From: Hydrogenothermaceae bacterium | GTDB taxonomy: Bacteria; Aquificota; Aquificia; Aquificales; Hydrogenothermaceae | Assembly: GCA_026418535.1 (NCBI GenBank) | Contig: JAOABC010000001.1 | Coordinates: 62,001-126,000, forward strand | DNA: 64,000 nucleotides | Direction of reading: 5' to 3' | Shown: positions 7,989-16,452 of the stretch, in pieces | How positions within the stretch are numbered: the stretch's first letter is position 1 | Layout of the letters: each line of letters opens with the position of its first letter | Notes under the pieces: model-generated | What the model was told of the DNA's origin: nothing | Databases searched by the model: none | Seen by the model: the letters and a program-made list of their open reading frames with translations, nothing else | Translations under genes and position numbers: made by a program

Positions 7989-8870
7989 ATGAGACTAATT
8001 ATTGGGCTGATGTTTTTATTTTTTACAGTTGCCAAAGGAGAGATAAAGGTTGTGACTACGTATCCGTACATAGCTAGTATAACGAAGGAGATAGTAAAAG
8101 AGAAGGGAAAGGTTGAAAGTTTAGCTGAAGGGATCTTCGACCCTCACTTTGTAGTTCCAAAACCTTCTTTAACTATCAAACTCAGGGATGCGGACTTGCT
8201 CGTAATAAATGGAGCAGGTCTTGAGGTGGGTTGGCTACCTCCACTATTGAATCAGGCTAACAATCTAAAGATAAACCCTTCTTCAGTAGGATTCTTAGAC
8301 TTATCTAATTTAGTCAATCTTATAGATAAGCCAGAGAATACATCAAGAGCTTATGGGGATATCCATCCAGAGGGTAATCCCCACTTCCACTTAAACCCAA
8401 ATAACATTCCAATCCTTGCAGATGCTATAACTCAGAAGCTTTGTAGATTAGACCAGTATAACTGTCAGTACTACAAAAATAATTATAGTTCATTCAAAGA
8501 AAGGTGGGACAGTAAGATAAAAGAGTGGGATGTTAGAATGTCTCCATTGAGAGGTAAAAAGTTTATACAATATCACAAGCTATTCGACTACTTCTTGCTT
8601 AGATATGGTTTAAAATCTGTAGGTACATTAGAACTTTTACCAGGTATACCTCCAAATGCAAAACACGTAGATAGTCTGATAGATCTAGTCAGGAATGAGA
8701 AAGTTGATAGGGTACTACAAGATGTTTACCACCCTCAGAAACCTGCTAATTTCATCTCAGAGAAGACTGGTGTAAGGATTACTATTCTGCCTCACGATGT
8801 AGGTGCTGTACCAGAGGCAAAGGATATATACTCCCTCTTTGATGAAATAGTCAAGAGATTTACACAATGA
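7989..8870 (+). CDS. ZnuA-like metal ABC transporter substrate-binding protein
   Basis: A 293-residue secreted protein of the cluster A-I metal-binding family (ZnuA, TroA, PsaA). It has an N-terminal signal, the VVTTYPYIASITKEI opening strand, ligand region DIHPEGNPHFHLNP (His ligands about 125-135), YHKLFDYF around 193 and the late DV...PQKPAN segment. The long His-rich loop of classic ZnuA is short here, so Zn and Mn both remain possible. A strong AGGAGGTGA lies upstream and its stop overlaps the permease start (ATGA). Confidence 0.87.
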   Translation: MRLIIGLMFLFFTVAKGEIKVVTTYPYIASITKEIVKEKGKVESLAEGIFDPHFVVPKPSLTIKLRDADLLVINGAGLEVGWLPPLLNQANNLKINPSSVGFLDLSNLVNLIDKPENTSRAYGDIHPEGNPHFHLNPNNIPILADAITQKLCRLDQYNCQYYKNNYSSFKERWDSKIKEWDVRMSPLRGKKFIQYHKLFDYFLLRYGLKSVGTLELLPGIPPNAKHVDSLIDLVRNEKVDRVLQDVYHPQKPANFISEKTGVRITILPHDVGAVPEAKDIYSLFDEIVKRFTQ

Positions 8871-9601
8871 TAGATATACTTTTACCCTCTCTAATTCTAT
8901 CCGTCATACTTCTGATAGTGCACAGTTATTTTGGTATACAGATAATAAGAAGAGGTGTGATATTTACTGACTTGGCAGTTGGTCAGATGGCAGCTCTTGG
9001 GGTTGCTATCTCCGTCTATCTATTTGAAGGTATGTACATCTACTTCTTCTCTCTCTCTCTCGCTCTTATCGCATCACTACTAATAGCTTACATCCAACAC
9101 AGAAAAGATGATACTCAAGAGGCTTTTATAGGTTTACTCTATGCCCTTGGTATATCCGGAGTTTTCATAGTTATGTCCCGCTCACCCCATGGCTTGGATG
9201 AGCTGAATAACCTTCTTGCCTACGATATCCTCTTTACAGGATACATTGAAATCTACAAAGTGGCAGTTCTATACCTTATAGTAGGTGCTCTGATATACTT
9301 TCTGGTTGAGAAGTCAGAGGGACTCAAAAGAGAGCTTGCTTTCTTCGCACTGTTTGCTATAACACTGACAAGTTCTGTCAAACTTGCTGGTGTTCTTGTG
9401 GTCTTTTCTATCCTTATAGCACCAACACTTGTATCACTGAAACTGTTTAAGAAAAACCACATCTTAAAATCTACCATTATAGGTTCTGGGTTAATCCTCT
9501 TTTCTCTCTTCCTGTCTTACAACTTCGACCTTCCAACTGGATACACCATAGTATTTATAAACGCCCTTACTGCTGTAATCATCAGTCTATATAAAAATTG
9601 A
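8867..9601 (+). CDS. ZnuB-like metal ABC transporter permease
   Basis: A 244-residue polytopic protein of the ABC-3 permease family with about 7-8 hydrophobic segments. It shows the family-typical FTDLAVGQMAALG stretch near 33-45 and TSSVKLAGVLVVFS-like sequence near 165-180. It overlaps the binding-protein gene by four bases. No ABC ATPase follows; the next gene is an unrelated sulfur carrier with its own promoter. The ATPase must be supplied from elsewhere if the transporter works. Confidence 0.88.
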   Translation: MIDILLPSLILSVILLIVHSYFGIQIIRRGVIFTDLAVGQMAALGVAISVYLFEGMYIYFFSLSLALIASLLIAYIQHRKDDTQEAFIGLLYALGISGVFIVMSRSPHGLDELNNLLAYDILFTGYIEIYKVAVLYLIVGALIYFLVEKSEGLKRELAFFALFAITLTSSVKLAGVLVVFSILIAPTLVSLKLFKKNHILKSTIIGSGLILFSLFLSYNFDLPTGYTIVFINALTAVIISLYKN

Positions 9602-9607
9602 TATAAT
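9602..9607 (+). promoter_or_regulatory. Putative -10 box for the ttuB-ttuA run
   Basis: TATAAT lies immediately after the permease stop and about 31 bases before the ttuB ATG, with CGGAG as the ribosome site. It would start the long housekeeping operon ttuB to truB. Confidence 0.45.
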
Positions 9608-9637
9608 TTATTTGAGTCGATACAGTCGGAGTAAAAA

Positions 9638-9847
9638 ATGCAGATAACGGTTGTATACAGAGGGCAGAAGAAAGTTTTAGAGTTTGAGAAAGCAAAGGTA
9701 AAATCCGGAGATATACTTAAAGCTTTAGACCTATCTAAGGACTTTGCCTTTGTTATTAAAAATGGAGAGATAGTTTCTGAGGATGAGATTATACGTCCTA
9801 GGGATGAGGTGAGAGTCATAAACGCAATCTCTGGAGGAGCCTTTTGA
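9638..9847 (+). CDS. TtuB-like ubiquitin-fold sulfur carrier ending in GGAF
   Basis: A 69-residue MoaD/ThiS-type protein with the beta-grasp pattern and a C-terminal NAISGGAF. Sulfur carriers of this class are activated as a C-terminal Gly-Gly thiocarboxylate. Here two residues, Ala-Phe, follow the Gly-Gly. The gene overlaps ttuA by four bases, so the natural partner is tRNA 2-thiolation (TtuB). ThiS or MoaD function is an alternative. The extra tail would need trimming before activation, as with Pseudomonas QbsE (GGCF), which is processed by a JAMM peptidase. Confidence 0.78.
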   Translation: MQITVVYRGQKKVLEFEKAKVKSGDILKALDLSKDFAFVIKNGEIVSEDEIIRPRDEVRVINAISGGAF

Positions 9848-10752
9848 GAAAGTGTATTAAATGTGGAGAAAAAGCTCAGATTTACTTACCTCAACATAGA
9901 CTATCCCTCTGTAAGACACACTACATAGAGTGGTTTGAGAACAGGGTAGAGAAGAGTATAAAAGAGTTCCAGATGTTCTCTAAAAAAGAGAAGATCTTGG
10001 TGGCTGTCTCAGGAGGTAAAGACAGTCTATCTCTGTGGCAGGCTCTTGTAAAGTTAGGATACGATGCAGATGGATTCTACATAGACCTTGGCATAGGAGA
10101 CTATTCGAAAAAGTCCTTTAATATCTCTATAGCCTTTTCAGAAAAACTGGACAGAACTCTCCACACTGTCTCCTTAGAAGATGAGGTTATGTCCATACCT
10201 CAGATAAAGAACTACGATAACAGACCTACCTGCTCTATATGTGGAACATTGAAGAGATACTACATGAATAAGGTTGCAAAACATTTAGGTTATCGGGTGG
10301 TGGCAACTGGACATAACTTAGATGATGAGTCTGCTGTGTTGTTTTCAAACACATTAAACTGGAGTGTAGATTATCTTAAGAGACAATATCCAGTTCTTCC
10401 TGAAGAGAATAGCTTTATCCGGAAAGTAAAGCCTCTGTGTAAGATATCAGAAAAAGAGAGTGCTATGTACGCGGTTTTATGTGGAATAGAGTACATAGAA
10501 GAAGAATGCCCTTTTTCAGAGGGAGCCACATCCATTGACTACAAGACATTCCTATCCAGACTAGAAGAAAAAAGTCCGGGAATAAAACTTAGGTTCTACA
10601 GTGAGTTTTTAAGGAAGATGTATCCTATACTACACATAGGAGAAGAAAAGCCTCACCTAAACAGATGTTCCATCTGTGGAGAGCCTACGACAGGGGAGAT
10701 TTGTTCAGTATGTAATCTCAAGAACAAACTGAAGTTAAAGGCAGGAGGATAG
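9844..10752 (+). CDS. ttuA: tRNA-5-methyluridine(54) 2-sulfurtransferase TtuA
   Basis: A 302-residue PP-loop enzyme that 2-thiolates position 54 of tRNA, stabilising tRNA at high temperature. Visible are an N-terminal zinc site (C4, C7, C23, H26), the ATP loop VSGGKDS (about 55-61), Fe-S ligands C130 and C133 (TCSIC) with C222 (EECPF), and a C-terminal zinc ribbon (CSIC...CSVC). The cysteine positions match those known for Thermus TtuA. The start is TTG 9844 in a TTGA overlap with ttuB; no other in-frame start keeps the first zinc motif. It supports a thermophilic host. Confidence 0.93.
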   Translation: MRKCIKCGEKAQIYLPQHRLSLCKTHYIEWFENRVEKSIKEFQMFSKKEKILVAVSGGKDSLSLWQALVKLGYDADGFYIDLGIGDYSKKSFNISIAFSEKLDRTLHTVSLEDEVMSIPQIKNYDNRPTCSICGTLKRYYMNKVAKHLGYRVVATGHNLDDESAVLFSNTLNWSVDYLKRQYPVLPEENSFIRKVKPLCKISEKESAMYAVLCGIEYIEEECPFSEGATSIDYKTFLSRLEEKSPGIKLRFYSEFLRKMYPILHIGEEKPHLNRCSICGEPTTGEICSVCNLKNKLKLKAGG

Positions 10753-10753
10753 A

Positions 10754-11416
10754 TTGAAGCTACTAGCACCTTCTATACTTTCAGCAGACTTTTCAAAACT
10801 TGGAGAGCAGATAAAAGAAGCAGAGATGGCAGGAGCAGACATAATCCACCTTGACATCATGGACGGGAGATACGTCCCAAACATCACTTTTGGTATTCCT
10901 GTTGTGGAGTGTATAAGGGGTATTACAGACCTACCCTTCGACGCACATCTTATGATAGTAGAGCCGGAGAAGTATGCTGTAGAATTTATAAAAGCTGGAG
11001 TGAATATGGTATCCTTCCACATGGATGCTACTATCCACTCCCACAAGTTAGTAGACCAGATTAAGAGCAGTGGGGCAAAGGCTGGGGTAGTACTGAACCC
11101 GGCAACACCTATAAACACCCTGGAGGAAATAATCTATTACATAGACTATGTGTTGATAATGTCTGTAAATCCAGGATTTGGTGGTCAAAGGTTTATACCT
11201 CAAACAGCCCAGAAGGTAACTAAACTGATTAAACTTATGGAAGAATCCGGAAGGACAGATATAATGATAGAGATAGATGGTGGAGTTAGTAGAGACAATA
11301 TCCGGTATCTCTCTGAGCTTGGAATAAACATATTCGTTGCAGGAAGCTCTGTGTTTAGAGGAGATATAGCTCAAAACATTAAGATCCTCAAAGAAGAGAT
11401 GACTATTTATACCTAG
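10754..11416 (+). CDS. rpe: Ribulose-phosphate 3-epimerase
   Basis: A 220-residue TIM barrel interconverting ribulose 5-phosphate and xylulose 5-phosphate. It carries LAPSILSADFSKL, HLDIMDGRYVPNITFG and MSVNPGFGGQRF, which include the metal-binding His and Asp and the phosphate loop, and the C-terminal FVAGSSVF. The start is TTG 10754 with AGGAGG five bases upstream. It lies one base after the ttuA stop, inside the same operon. Confidence 0.96.
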   Translation: MKLLAPSILSADFSKLGEQIKEAEMAGADIIHLDIMDGRYVPNITFGIPVVECIRGITDLPFDAHLMIVEPEKYAVEFIKAGVNMVSFHMDATIHSHKLVDQIKSSGAKAGVVLNPATPINTLEEIIYYIDYVLIMSVNPGFGGQRFIPQTAQKVTKLIKLMEESGRTDIMIEIDGGVSRDNIRYLSELGINIFVAGSSVFRGDIAQNIKILKEEMTIYT

Positions 11417-11429
11417 AAGGAGAAAAAAG

Positions 11430-11972
11430 ATGGAGTATAAGATAAGAACATGGCCAGATAAGATACTAAAAGAACCCGCGAAAGAGGTAGACTTTTTTGA
11501 TAGTCGTCTCAAAGAATATATAGATAAGATGTGGGAGTTTATGTATAAAGAGGAAGGGATTGGACTTGCCGCAAATCAGATAGGTATACCTTACCAGATT
11601 CTTGTGTTAGACACTACTTTAAGAGAGGAGAGGAGAAGAGAAGATGAGAAGGAGAAGCCAGTTAAGATAATCCTTATAAACCCAAAAATAGTTGAGAAAG
11701 AGGGTGAAATCCAGTCTACAGAAGGTTGTCTCAGTTTTCCTGGAGTCCAGATAACTATACCTAGAGCAAAGAGAGTGAAGGTGATAGGTAAGAACGAGAA
11801 AGGTGAGGATGTGGTAGTGGAGAGCCAAGAGTTCCTCTCCATCGTACTACAACATGAAATAGACCACCTAAATGGAGTGCCTTTCATAAACTATCTCTCA
11901 CCTCTAAAGAGGAAGTTAGTCTTGGATAAATATCTAAAGAGCTTGAAGGAAAGAGAGTTGGAGAAAGCATAG
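11430..11972 (+). CDS. def: Peptide deformylase
   Basis: A 180-residue metalloenzyme removing the formyl group from nascent proteins. All three motifs are present: GIGLAANQIG (44-53), EGCLSFPG with the metal ligand C100, and QHEIDHLNG with H142, E143 and H146. A charged insert (REERRREDEKEKP) lies around 65-77. It follows rpe by 13 bases with an AAGGAGA ribosome site. Confidence 0.96.
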   Translation: MEYKIRTWPDKILKEPAKEVDFFDSRLKEYIDKMWEFMYKEEGIGLAANQIGIPYQILVLDTTLREERRREDEKEKPVKIILINPKIVEKEGEIQSTEGCLSFPGVQITIPRAKRVKVIGKNEKGEDVVVESQEFLSIVLQHEIDHLNGVPFINYLSPLKRKLVLDKYLKSLKERELEKA

Positions 11973-11988
11973 ATGGAGGGGTATTCTG

Positions 11989-12777
11989 ATGTTTCCTGAC
12001 CTGATAACGATAGGTGGGTTTACTATCCACACCTATGGGGTTTTAACTGCTATTGGTCTGATTGTAGGGTTCTACGTAGGACTAAACTTTGCAAAGAGAG
12101 AAGGGGTAAACGAAAGAGACTATGAGAACATATTCCTCATAACCGTATTTTCCGGAATAGTGGGAGCAAGAGTGGCATACATTCTGGAACACAGAGAAGA
12201 TTTTAGCTCAGTTTTGGACTTCTTTGCTGTGTGGAATGGAGGCATAGACTGGTTCGGTGGATTCATTGGTGGAATGATCGGAGCTATAGTATACAAAGTA
12301 TATAAAAACCTACCAGCATTAAAACTGATGGACATAGCGGCTATTTCAATACCTATAGGCCACTTCTTCGGTAGGCTTGGATGCACATCTGCAGGCTGCT
12401 GTCATGGTAAGCCTGTCCCGGAGGACTCGCCTTTCAGAGATATAGCCATTATATTTCCAGATAACCCTCACTGTCAGGCACCCCCCGGCATACCTCTCTA
12501 CCCTACTCAACCTGCTGAGGCTGTAGGGAATCTCGCTATATTCTTTGTACTTTTTGCTTTGTACAGAAGGAAGTCCTTTGATGGTCAGATCTTCAGCCTA
12601 TACCTTATCCTCTACGGTGTTGAGAGATTCCTCTTAGAGTTCTGGAGGAGTGTAACACCTCCTATTCCTTGGCTTGGTCTTACTTGGAATCAGATGATAA
12701 CGATTATGATGGTATTAGCTGGGCTAACTCTCTTCTTCGTGAGAAAGAAAAGGAATGAAGCTCTACCAACTGTTTAA
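11989..12777 (+). CDS. lgt: Prolipoprotein diacylglyceryl transferase
   Basis: A 262-residue membrane enzyme transferring diacylglycerol to the lipobox cysteine of prolipoproteins. It contains the family regions GGIDWFGGFIGG, GHFFGRLGCTSAGCCHGKP and YPTQPAEAVGN, with about seven hydrophobic segments and the essential His and Arg residues in the middle motif. Its 3' end overlaps folC by 23 bases. Confidence 0.95.
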   Translation: MFPDLITIGGFTIHTYGVLTAIGLIVGFYVGLNFAKREGVNERDYENIFLITVFSGIVGARVAYILEHREDFSSVLDFFAVWNGGIDWFGGFIGGMIGAIVYKVYKNLPALKLMDIAAISIPIGHFFGRLGCTSAGCCHGKPVPEDSPFRDIAIIFPDNPHCQAPPGIPLYPTQPAEAVGNLAIFFVLFALYRRKSFDGQIFSLYLILYGVERFLLEFWRSVTPPIPWLGLTWNQMITIMMVLAGLTLFFVRKKRNEALPTV

Positions 12778-13987
12778 TCAAAAGGTTTTTAAGATAGAAC
12801 CTGGTCTTGAAAGAATAAAACAGGCTCTCAACATTTTGGGAAATCCTCAAGATAGTTTTCCATCTGTGTTGGTAGCTGGGACAAACGGTAAAGGTTCTAC
12901 CTGTGCTTATTTAGAGAGTCTCTTCAGACACCACGGGTTTAAGACAGGTCTCTTCACATCTCCCCACCTTATAGAGGAGAACGAAAGATGGCAGATCAAC
13001 AGAGTCTGTATTCCCAATCCTACTCTTGAGGGATACATAGAGGAGTTTAAGGATTTAATCCAAGAATTTCAGTTAACATACTTTGAAGCTTGTACTCTCA
13101 TAGCTTTCAAGTATTTCCATGATGAGAGTGTGGATGTAGCTGTTGTTGAAGTAGGTTTAGGGGGAAGATGGGACGCTACAAATGCTCTCTACCCAGATGT
13201 ATCTGTTATAACGAACGTCTCGTTTGACCATATGGATCTATTAGGGAACACTCTACGGGACATAGCTTTTGAAAAGACGGGAATAACGAGGAAAGATAGA
13301 CCTGTTGTTATAGGAAGAAATCAGGAAGAGATTGTTTACTGGCTACAAGAGAGGGATGTAAAAGAGTTTTACTTGATGGATGTAGACTTCTGGCTTAAAG
13401 CTAAAGGATTCAACCAGTTTGATTACAGTTTGAGAGGTGAGATATTTCCGGATTTGAGGTTATCTATGGTGGGAAGAAGGCAGATGGAGAATGCTTCTAC
13501 AGCTTTAACTGCCTTCTTAATATTTATGGAGAAGGAAGGAAAATATCCTGATAGAATAAAAGTCTATCAAGGACTGCTCTCTACTATCTGGCAAGGTAGA
13601 ATGCAGTTAATCTCCCAAGATCCCCTTATCTTAGTAGACGGTGGACACAACCAAGAAGGCTTAGAAAAGACTTTCAAAGAAGTAAGGGAGATATTCCCAG
13701 ATAAAAAAATCATCACAGTCTACTCCTTTCTGAAGGACAAAGACACAGATCGGATGTACAGAGTTATAAAAGAGAGTTCTTCAGAGACCATAGGAACAAA
13801 AGTCTCTATCTCGAGGGGAATGGATAGAGAGGATTTTTATAGGTTAGGTGAGGAAAACTTTCAGCCGGATATATGGTCTGCGGTAGATAGGGCAAAGAGT
13901 ATAGCTGATAAGAACTCTCTGATACTCATAACAGGTTCTTTATATCTTGTAGGAGAGCTTCTAGATGGATGGAATAGTATTAGTTGA
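12755..13987 (+). CDS. folC: Bifunctional folylpolyglutamate synthase/dihydrofolate synthase
   Basis: A 410-residue Mur-ligase-type enzyme that adds glutamate to dihydropteroate and reduced folates. It shows the P-loop VAGTNGKGSTCAYL (about 41-54), FTSPHLIEENER, VVEVGLGGRWDATN and LVDGGHNQEGLE. The ATG at 12755 lies within lgt, and the gene overlaps truB by 23 bases. These overlaps at both ends suggest coupled translation in the housekeeping run. Confidence 0.94.
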   Translation: MKLYQLFNQKVFKIEPGLERIKQALNILGNPQDSFPSVLVAGTNGKGSTCAYLESLFRHHGFKTGLFTSPHLIEENERWQINRVCIPNPTLEGYIEEFKDLIQEFQLTYFEACTLIAFKYFHDESVDVAVVEVGLGGRWDATNALYPDVSVITNVSFDHMDLLGNTLRDIAFEKTGITRKDRPVVIGRNQEEIVYWLQERDVKEFYLMDVDFWLKAKGFNQFDYSLRGEIFPDLRLSMVGRRQMENASTALTAFLIFMEKEGKYPDRIKVYQGLLSTIWQGRMQLISQDPLILVDGGHNQEGLEKTFKEVREIFPDKKIITVYSFLKDKDTDRMYRVIKESSSETIGTKVSISRGMDREDFYRLGEENFQPDIWSAVDRAKSIADKNSLILITGSLYLVGELLDGWNSIS

Positions 13988-14825
13988 TAAACCAATCTTT
14001 ATAACATCAAGCGACCTTGTCCAGAAAGTTAAAAAAGTCCTGAAGGAGAAAGTAGGACACACTGGAACTCTTGATTATGCAGCAAACGGCCTTATGATCC
14101 TAACTGTAGGAAAGGGAACCAGGTTAACCCAATTCTTCCAAAAACTGGATAAAGAGTACATAGCTACCGGAAAACTTGGAGAGATAACAGATACCTATGA
14201 TAGTCAAGGTAAAGTTGTCCAAACAACTTCTGTTGAAATACAACAAGAGGGATTAAAGAAGGTAGTAGCTTCCTTTGTTGGGAGTTATGACCAACTTCCT
14301 CCTCCCTATTCAGCTAAAAGGATACAAGGAAAGAGAGCTTACCAACTTGCTAAGAAAGGTATTAATCCAGATCTAAAACCCGTCAGGGTTCATATACACA
14401 ACATAGAGATACTAAAGGTGGATATACCCTTCTTTACCATAAAAGTGTCCTGCTCTACGGGGACATACATAAGGTCTCTGATAAAGGATATAGGAGATAA
14501 GGTAGGTTGTGGTGCTTATATGACTGAGCTAAGAAGAACGAAGGTAGGAGGGTTTAGAGTAGAGGAAGCTGTTGAGTTAGATAGATTACTGAAGATGGAG
14601 AGAGAAGAGATAGAGAGAGTTGTAATACCTTTAGAGAAAGCTCTCAGATTTATGGAGATTATAAACCTGACGGAAAATTACGCTAAGAGGTTTAAACACG
14701 GACAGAAGTTTGAGGTAAATATGAAATCTGTAGATGCTGTTAGGGTTCTAGACCAGCAGGATAATCTGATAGGTATAGGGAGATTAGAAGATGGTATGTT
14801 AAAACCTGTTGTTATTCTGGGTTAG
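13965..14825 (+). CDS. truB: tRNA pseudouridine(55) synthase TruB
   Basis: A 286-residue enzyme making pseudouridine 55 in the T-loop of tRNA. The catalytic Asp is in GHTGTLDYAANGLMIL (D37), a slightly unusual variant of the GTLDPLATG motif. GKLGEITDTYDSQGK, PPPYSAKRIQGKRAY and CSTGTYIRSLIKDIG follow as expected. A C-terminal PUA-like part is present. Together with TtuA (position 54), the operon carries two neighbouring T-loop modifications. Confidence 0.95.
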   Translation: MDGIVLVDKPIFITSSDLVQKVKKVLKEKVGHTGTLDYAANGLMILTVGKGTRLTQFFQKLDKEYIATGKLGEITDTYDSQGKVVQTTSVEIQQEGLKKVVASFVGSYDQLPPPYSAKRIQGKRAYQLAKKGINPDLKPVRVHIHNIEILKVDIPFFTIKVSCSTGTYIRSLIKDIGDKVGCGAYMTELRRTKVGGFRVEEAVELDRLLKMEREEIERVVIPLEKALRFMEIINLTENYAKRFKHGQKFEVNMKSVDAVRVLDQQDNLIGIGRLEDGMLKPVVILG

Positions 14826-14850
14826 CAATCTCTAACCTATACCAAACTGG

Positions 14851-14856
14851 TATAAT
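14851..14856 (+). promoter_or_regulatory. Putative -10 box for the cysteine synthase gene
   Basis: TATAAT lies 17 bases before ATG 14874 and 35 before ATG 14892. The first start would leave a leader of only about 10 bases, the second about 29. Confidence 0.45.
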
Positions 14857-14873
14857 AGTCTCAAAATTCGCAG

Positions 14874-15839
14874 ATGAGGTTGACTAGTCTTATGTGGATA
14901 CTGGGACAGCATGACGAAGGATACAGAAAGACAAGGAAGTCTATTCTTGAGTTAGTTGGGAATACACCTCTTATAAGGTTATATAGATCTCTTCCGGATG
15001 ATATAAAGTCTAAGAATGTAGAGATATACGCTAAGTTAGAGAGTTATAATCCGGGAGGTTCTGTAAAAGATAGACCTGCTACAAGAATGATAGTTGATGG
15101 TATACAGTCTGGTAAACTCACCAAAGATAAGATCATCGTAGATGCAACATCCGGAAACACGGGTATAGCCCTTGCCATGGTTGGAACTGCTCTGGGTTTT
15201 CAGGTAGAACTTGCCATGCCATCAAATGTTAGCGGAGAGAGAAAGAAGATAATCAAAGCCTTTGGAGCAAAGATCCATTATACCAATCCTTTAGAGAGTA
15301 CTGATGGGGCTATAATCTTCGTTAGGAAGTTGGTTGAAAAAAATCCAGATAGGTACTTCTACATAGACCAGTACAACAACGACTCTAACTGGAAAGCTCA
15401 CTTTGAGTCAACTGCTGTTGAAATATGGAACCAGACGGAGGGCAGGATAACACACTTTGTTGCAGGTATCGGAACTGGTGGGACTGTGATGGGAACAGGT
15501 AGGAGACTGAAGATATACAACCAGAATATACAGGTTATAGGGGTTCAGCCAGATAGTCCGTTTCACGGTATAGAGGGCCTGAAACATATAGAGACTTCCA
15601 TAAAACCGGGTATATTCGATGAGAATAGGTTGGACAGGACTATGTTCATAGGGACTGATATAGCCTATCAGCGAGCCAGAGAGCTGTCAAGGATGGAGGG
15701 AGTATTCGTAGGTCAGTCTTCTGGAGCGGCTTACGAGGCAGCTATAAGGATCGCAAAAGAGATAGAGGAAGGTGTTATAGTTTTCATATGTCCGGATGGT
15801 GGAGAGAAATACCTCACTACAGCCTTGTACGACTACTAA
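14874..15839 (+). CDS. Cysteine synthase (O-acetylserine sulfhydrylase family)
   Basis: A PLP enzyme of up to 321 residues making cysteine from an activated serine and sulfide. The lysine that binds PLP is in NPGGSVKDRPA, the substrate-carboxylate loop is TSGNTGIALAM, and GIGTGGTVMGTGR binds the cofactor phosphate. The core starts at SILELVGNTPLIRL, so the first 18-25 residues are extra and ATG 14892 may be the real start. CysM-like and CysK-like roles cannot be separated by eye; substrates of cystathionine beta-synthase relatives are less likely. Confidence 0.88.
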   Translation: MRLTSLMWILGQHDEGYRKTRKSILELVGNTPLIRLYRSLPDDIKSKNVEIYAKLESYNPGGSVKDRPATRMIVDGIQSGKLTKDKIIVDATSGNTGIALAMVGTALGFQVELAMPSNVSGERKKIIKAFGAKIHYTNPLESTDGAIIFVRKLVEKNPDRYFYIDQYNNDSNWKAHFESTAVEIWNQTEGRITHFVAGIGTGGTVMGTGRRLKIYNQNIQVIGVQPDSPFHGIEGLKHIETSIKPGIFDENRLDRTMFIGTDIAYQRARELSRMEGVFVGQSSGAAYEAAIRIAKEIEEGVIVFICPDGGEKYLTTALYDY

Positions 15840-15852
15840 AGGAAGTTAGCTC

Positions 15853-16452
15853 ATGGAGAGAAGTCTGTCTTGTATTATCCTCGCCGGGGGGAAGAGTAAG
15901 AGGATGGGTGAGGACAAGGCTTTCCTTAACTTTAACGGGAAGAGTTTTATAAGGGTTATAGGGGAGAAGTTGTCCAAAAAGTGCTCTCAACTTATAGTTT
16001 CAGCCAACAGGGAAGAGGAGTTGTACAGAGAGGGGCTTAAAGGGTTAGAGTTTGAGTTTATTGGAGACTTAAATCCTTACCAAGGACCTTTGAACGGTAT
16101 AGTCTCGACTGTGGAGAAGATAAAAGGAGAGTATGTTTTTATAGCAACCTGTGACACTCCACAACTAGAAGAAGAGCTCATAGAACTCTATCTGAACATG
16201 ATAGATAGTTTCGACGCTGTTATACCGGAGATAGATGGTAAACTACAGCCTTTAAACACACTTTACCGTAAAACCGCTATAGAGAAAGCTAAAGAGTCTT
16301 TCAAGGATAGTAGATCTCTCTTAAGCTGGGTAGATAGACTGAACTTCTTTATCCCTCCGATAGAAGAGATAAAGAAGGTAGACAAAGAGCTTGGCTCCTA
16401 TAGAAGTATAAACACAAAACATGACTATCTAAACTTACTCAGAAAAACCTAA
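15853..16452 (+). CDS. mobA: Molybdenum cofactor guanylyltransferase
   Basis: A 199-residue nucleotidyltransferase transferring GMP to molybdopterin. The N-terminal CIILAGGKSKRMGEDKAFL is the classic nucleotide-binding loop, and CDTPQLEEELI and the QPLNTLYRK region follow. It implies molybdenum or tungsten bis-MGD enzymes in the cell. Its last 14 bases overlap the end of the convergent barrel-protein gene. Confidence 0.92.
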   Translation: MERSLSCIILAGGKSKRMGEDKAFLNFNGKSFIRVIGEKLSKKCSQLIVSANREEELYREGLKGLEFEFIGDLNPYQGPLNGIVSTVEKIKGEYVFIATCDTPQLEEELIELYLNMIDSFDAVIPEIDGKLQPLNTLYRKTAIEKAKESFKDSRSLLSWVDRLNFFIPPIEEIKKVDKELGSYRSINTKHDYLNLLRKT

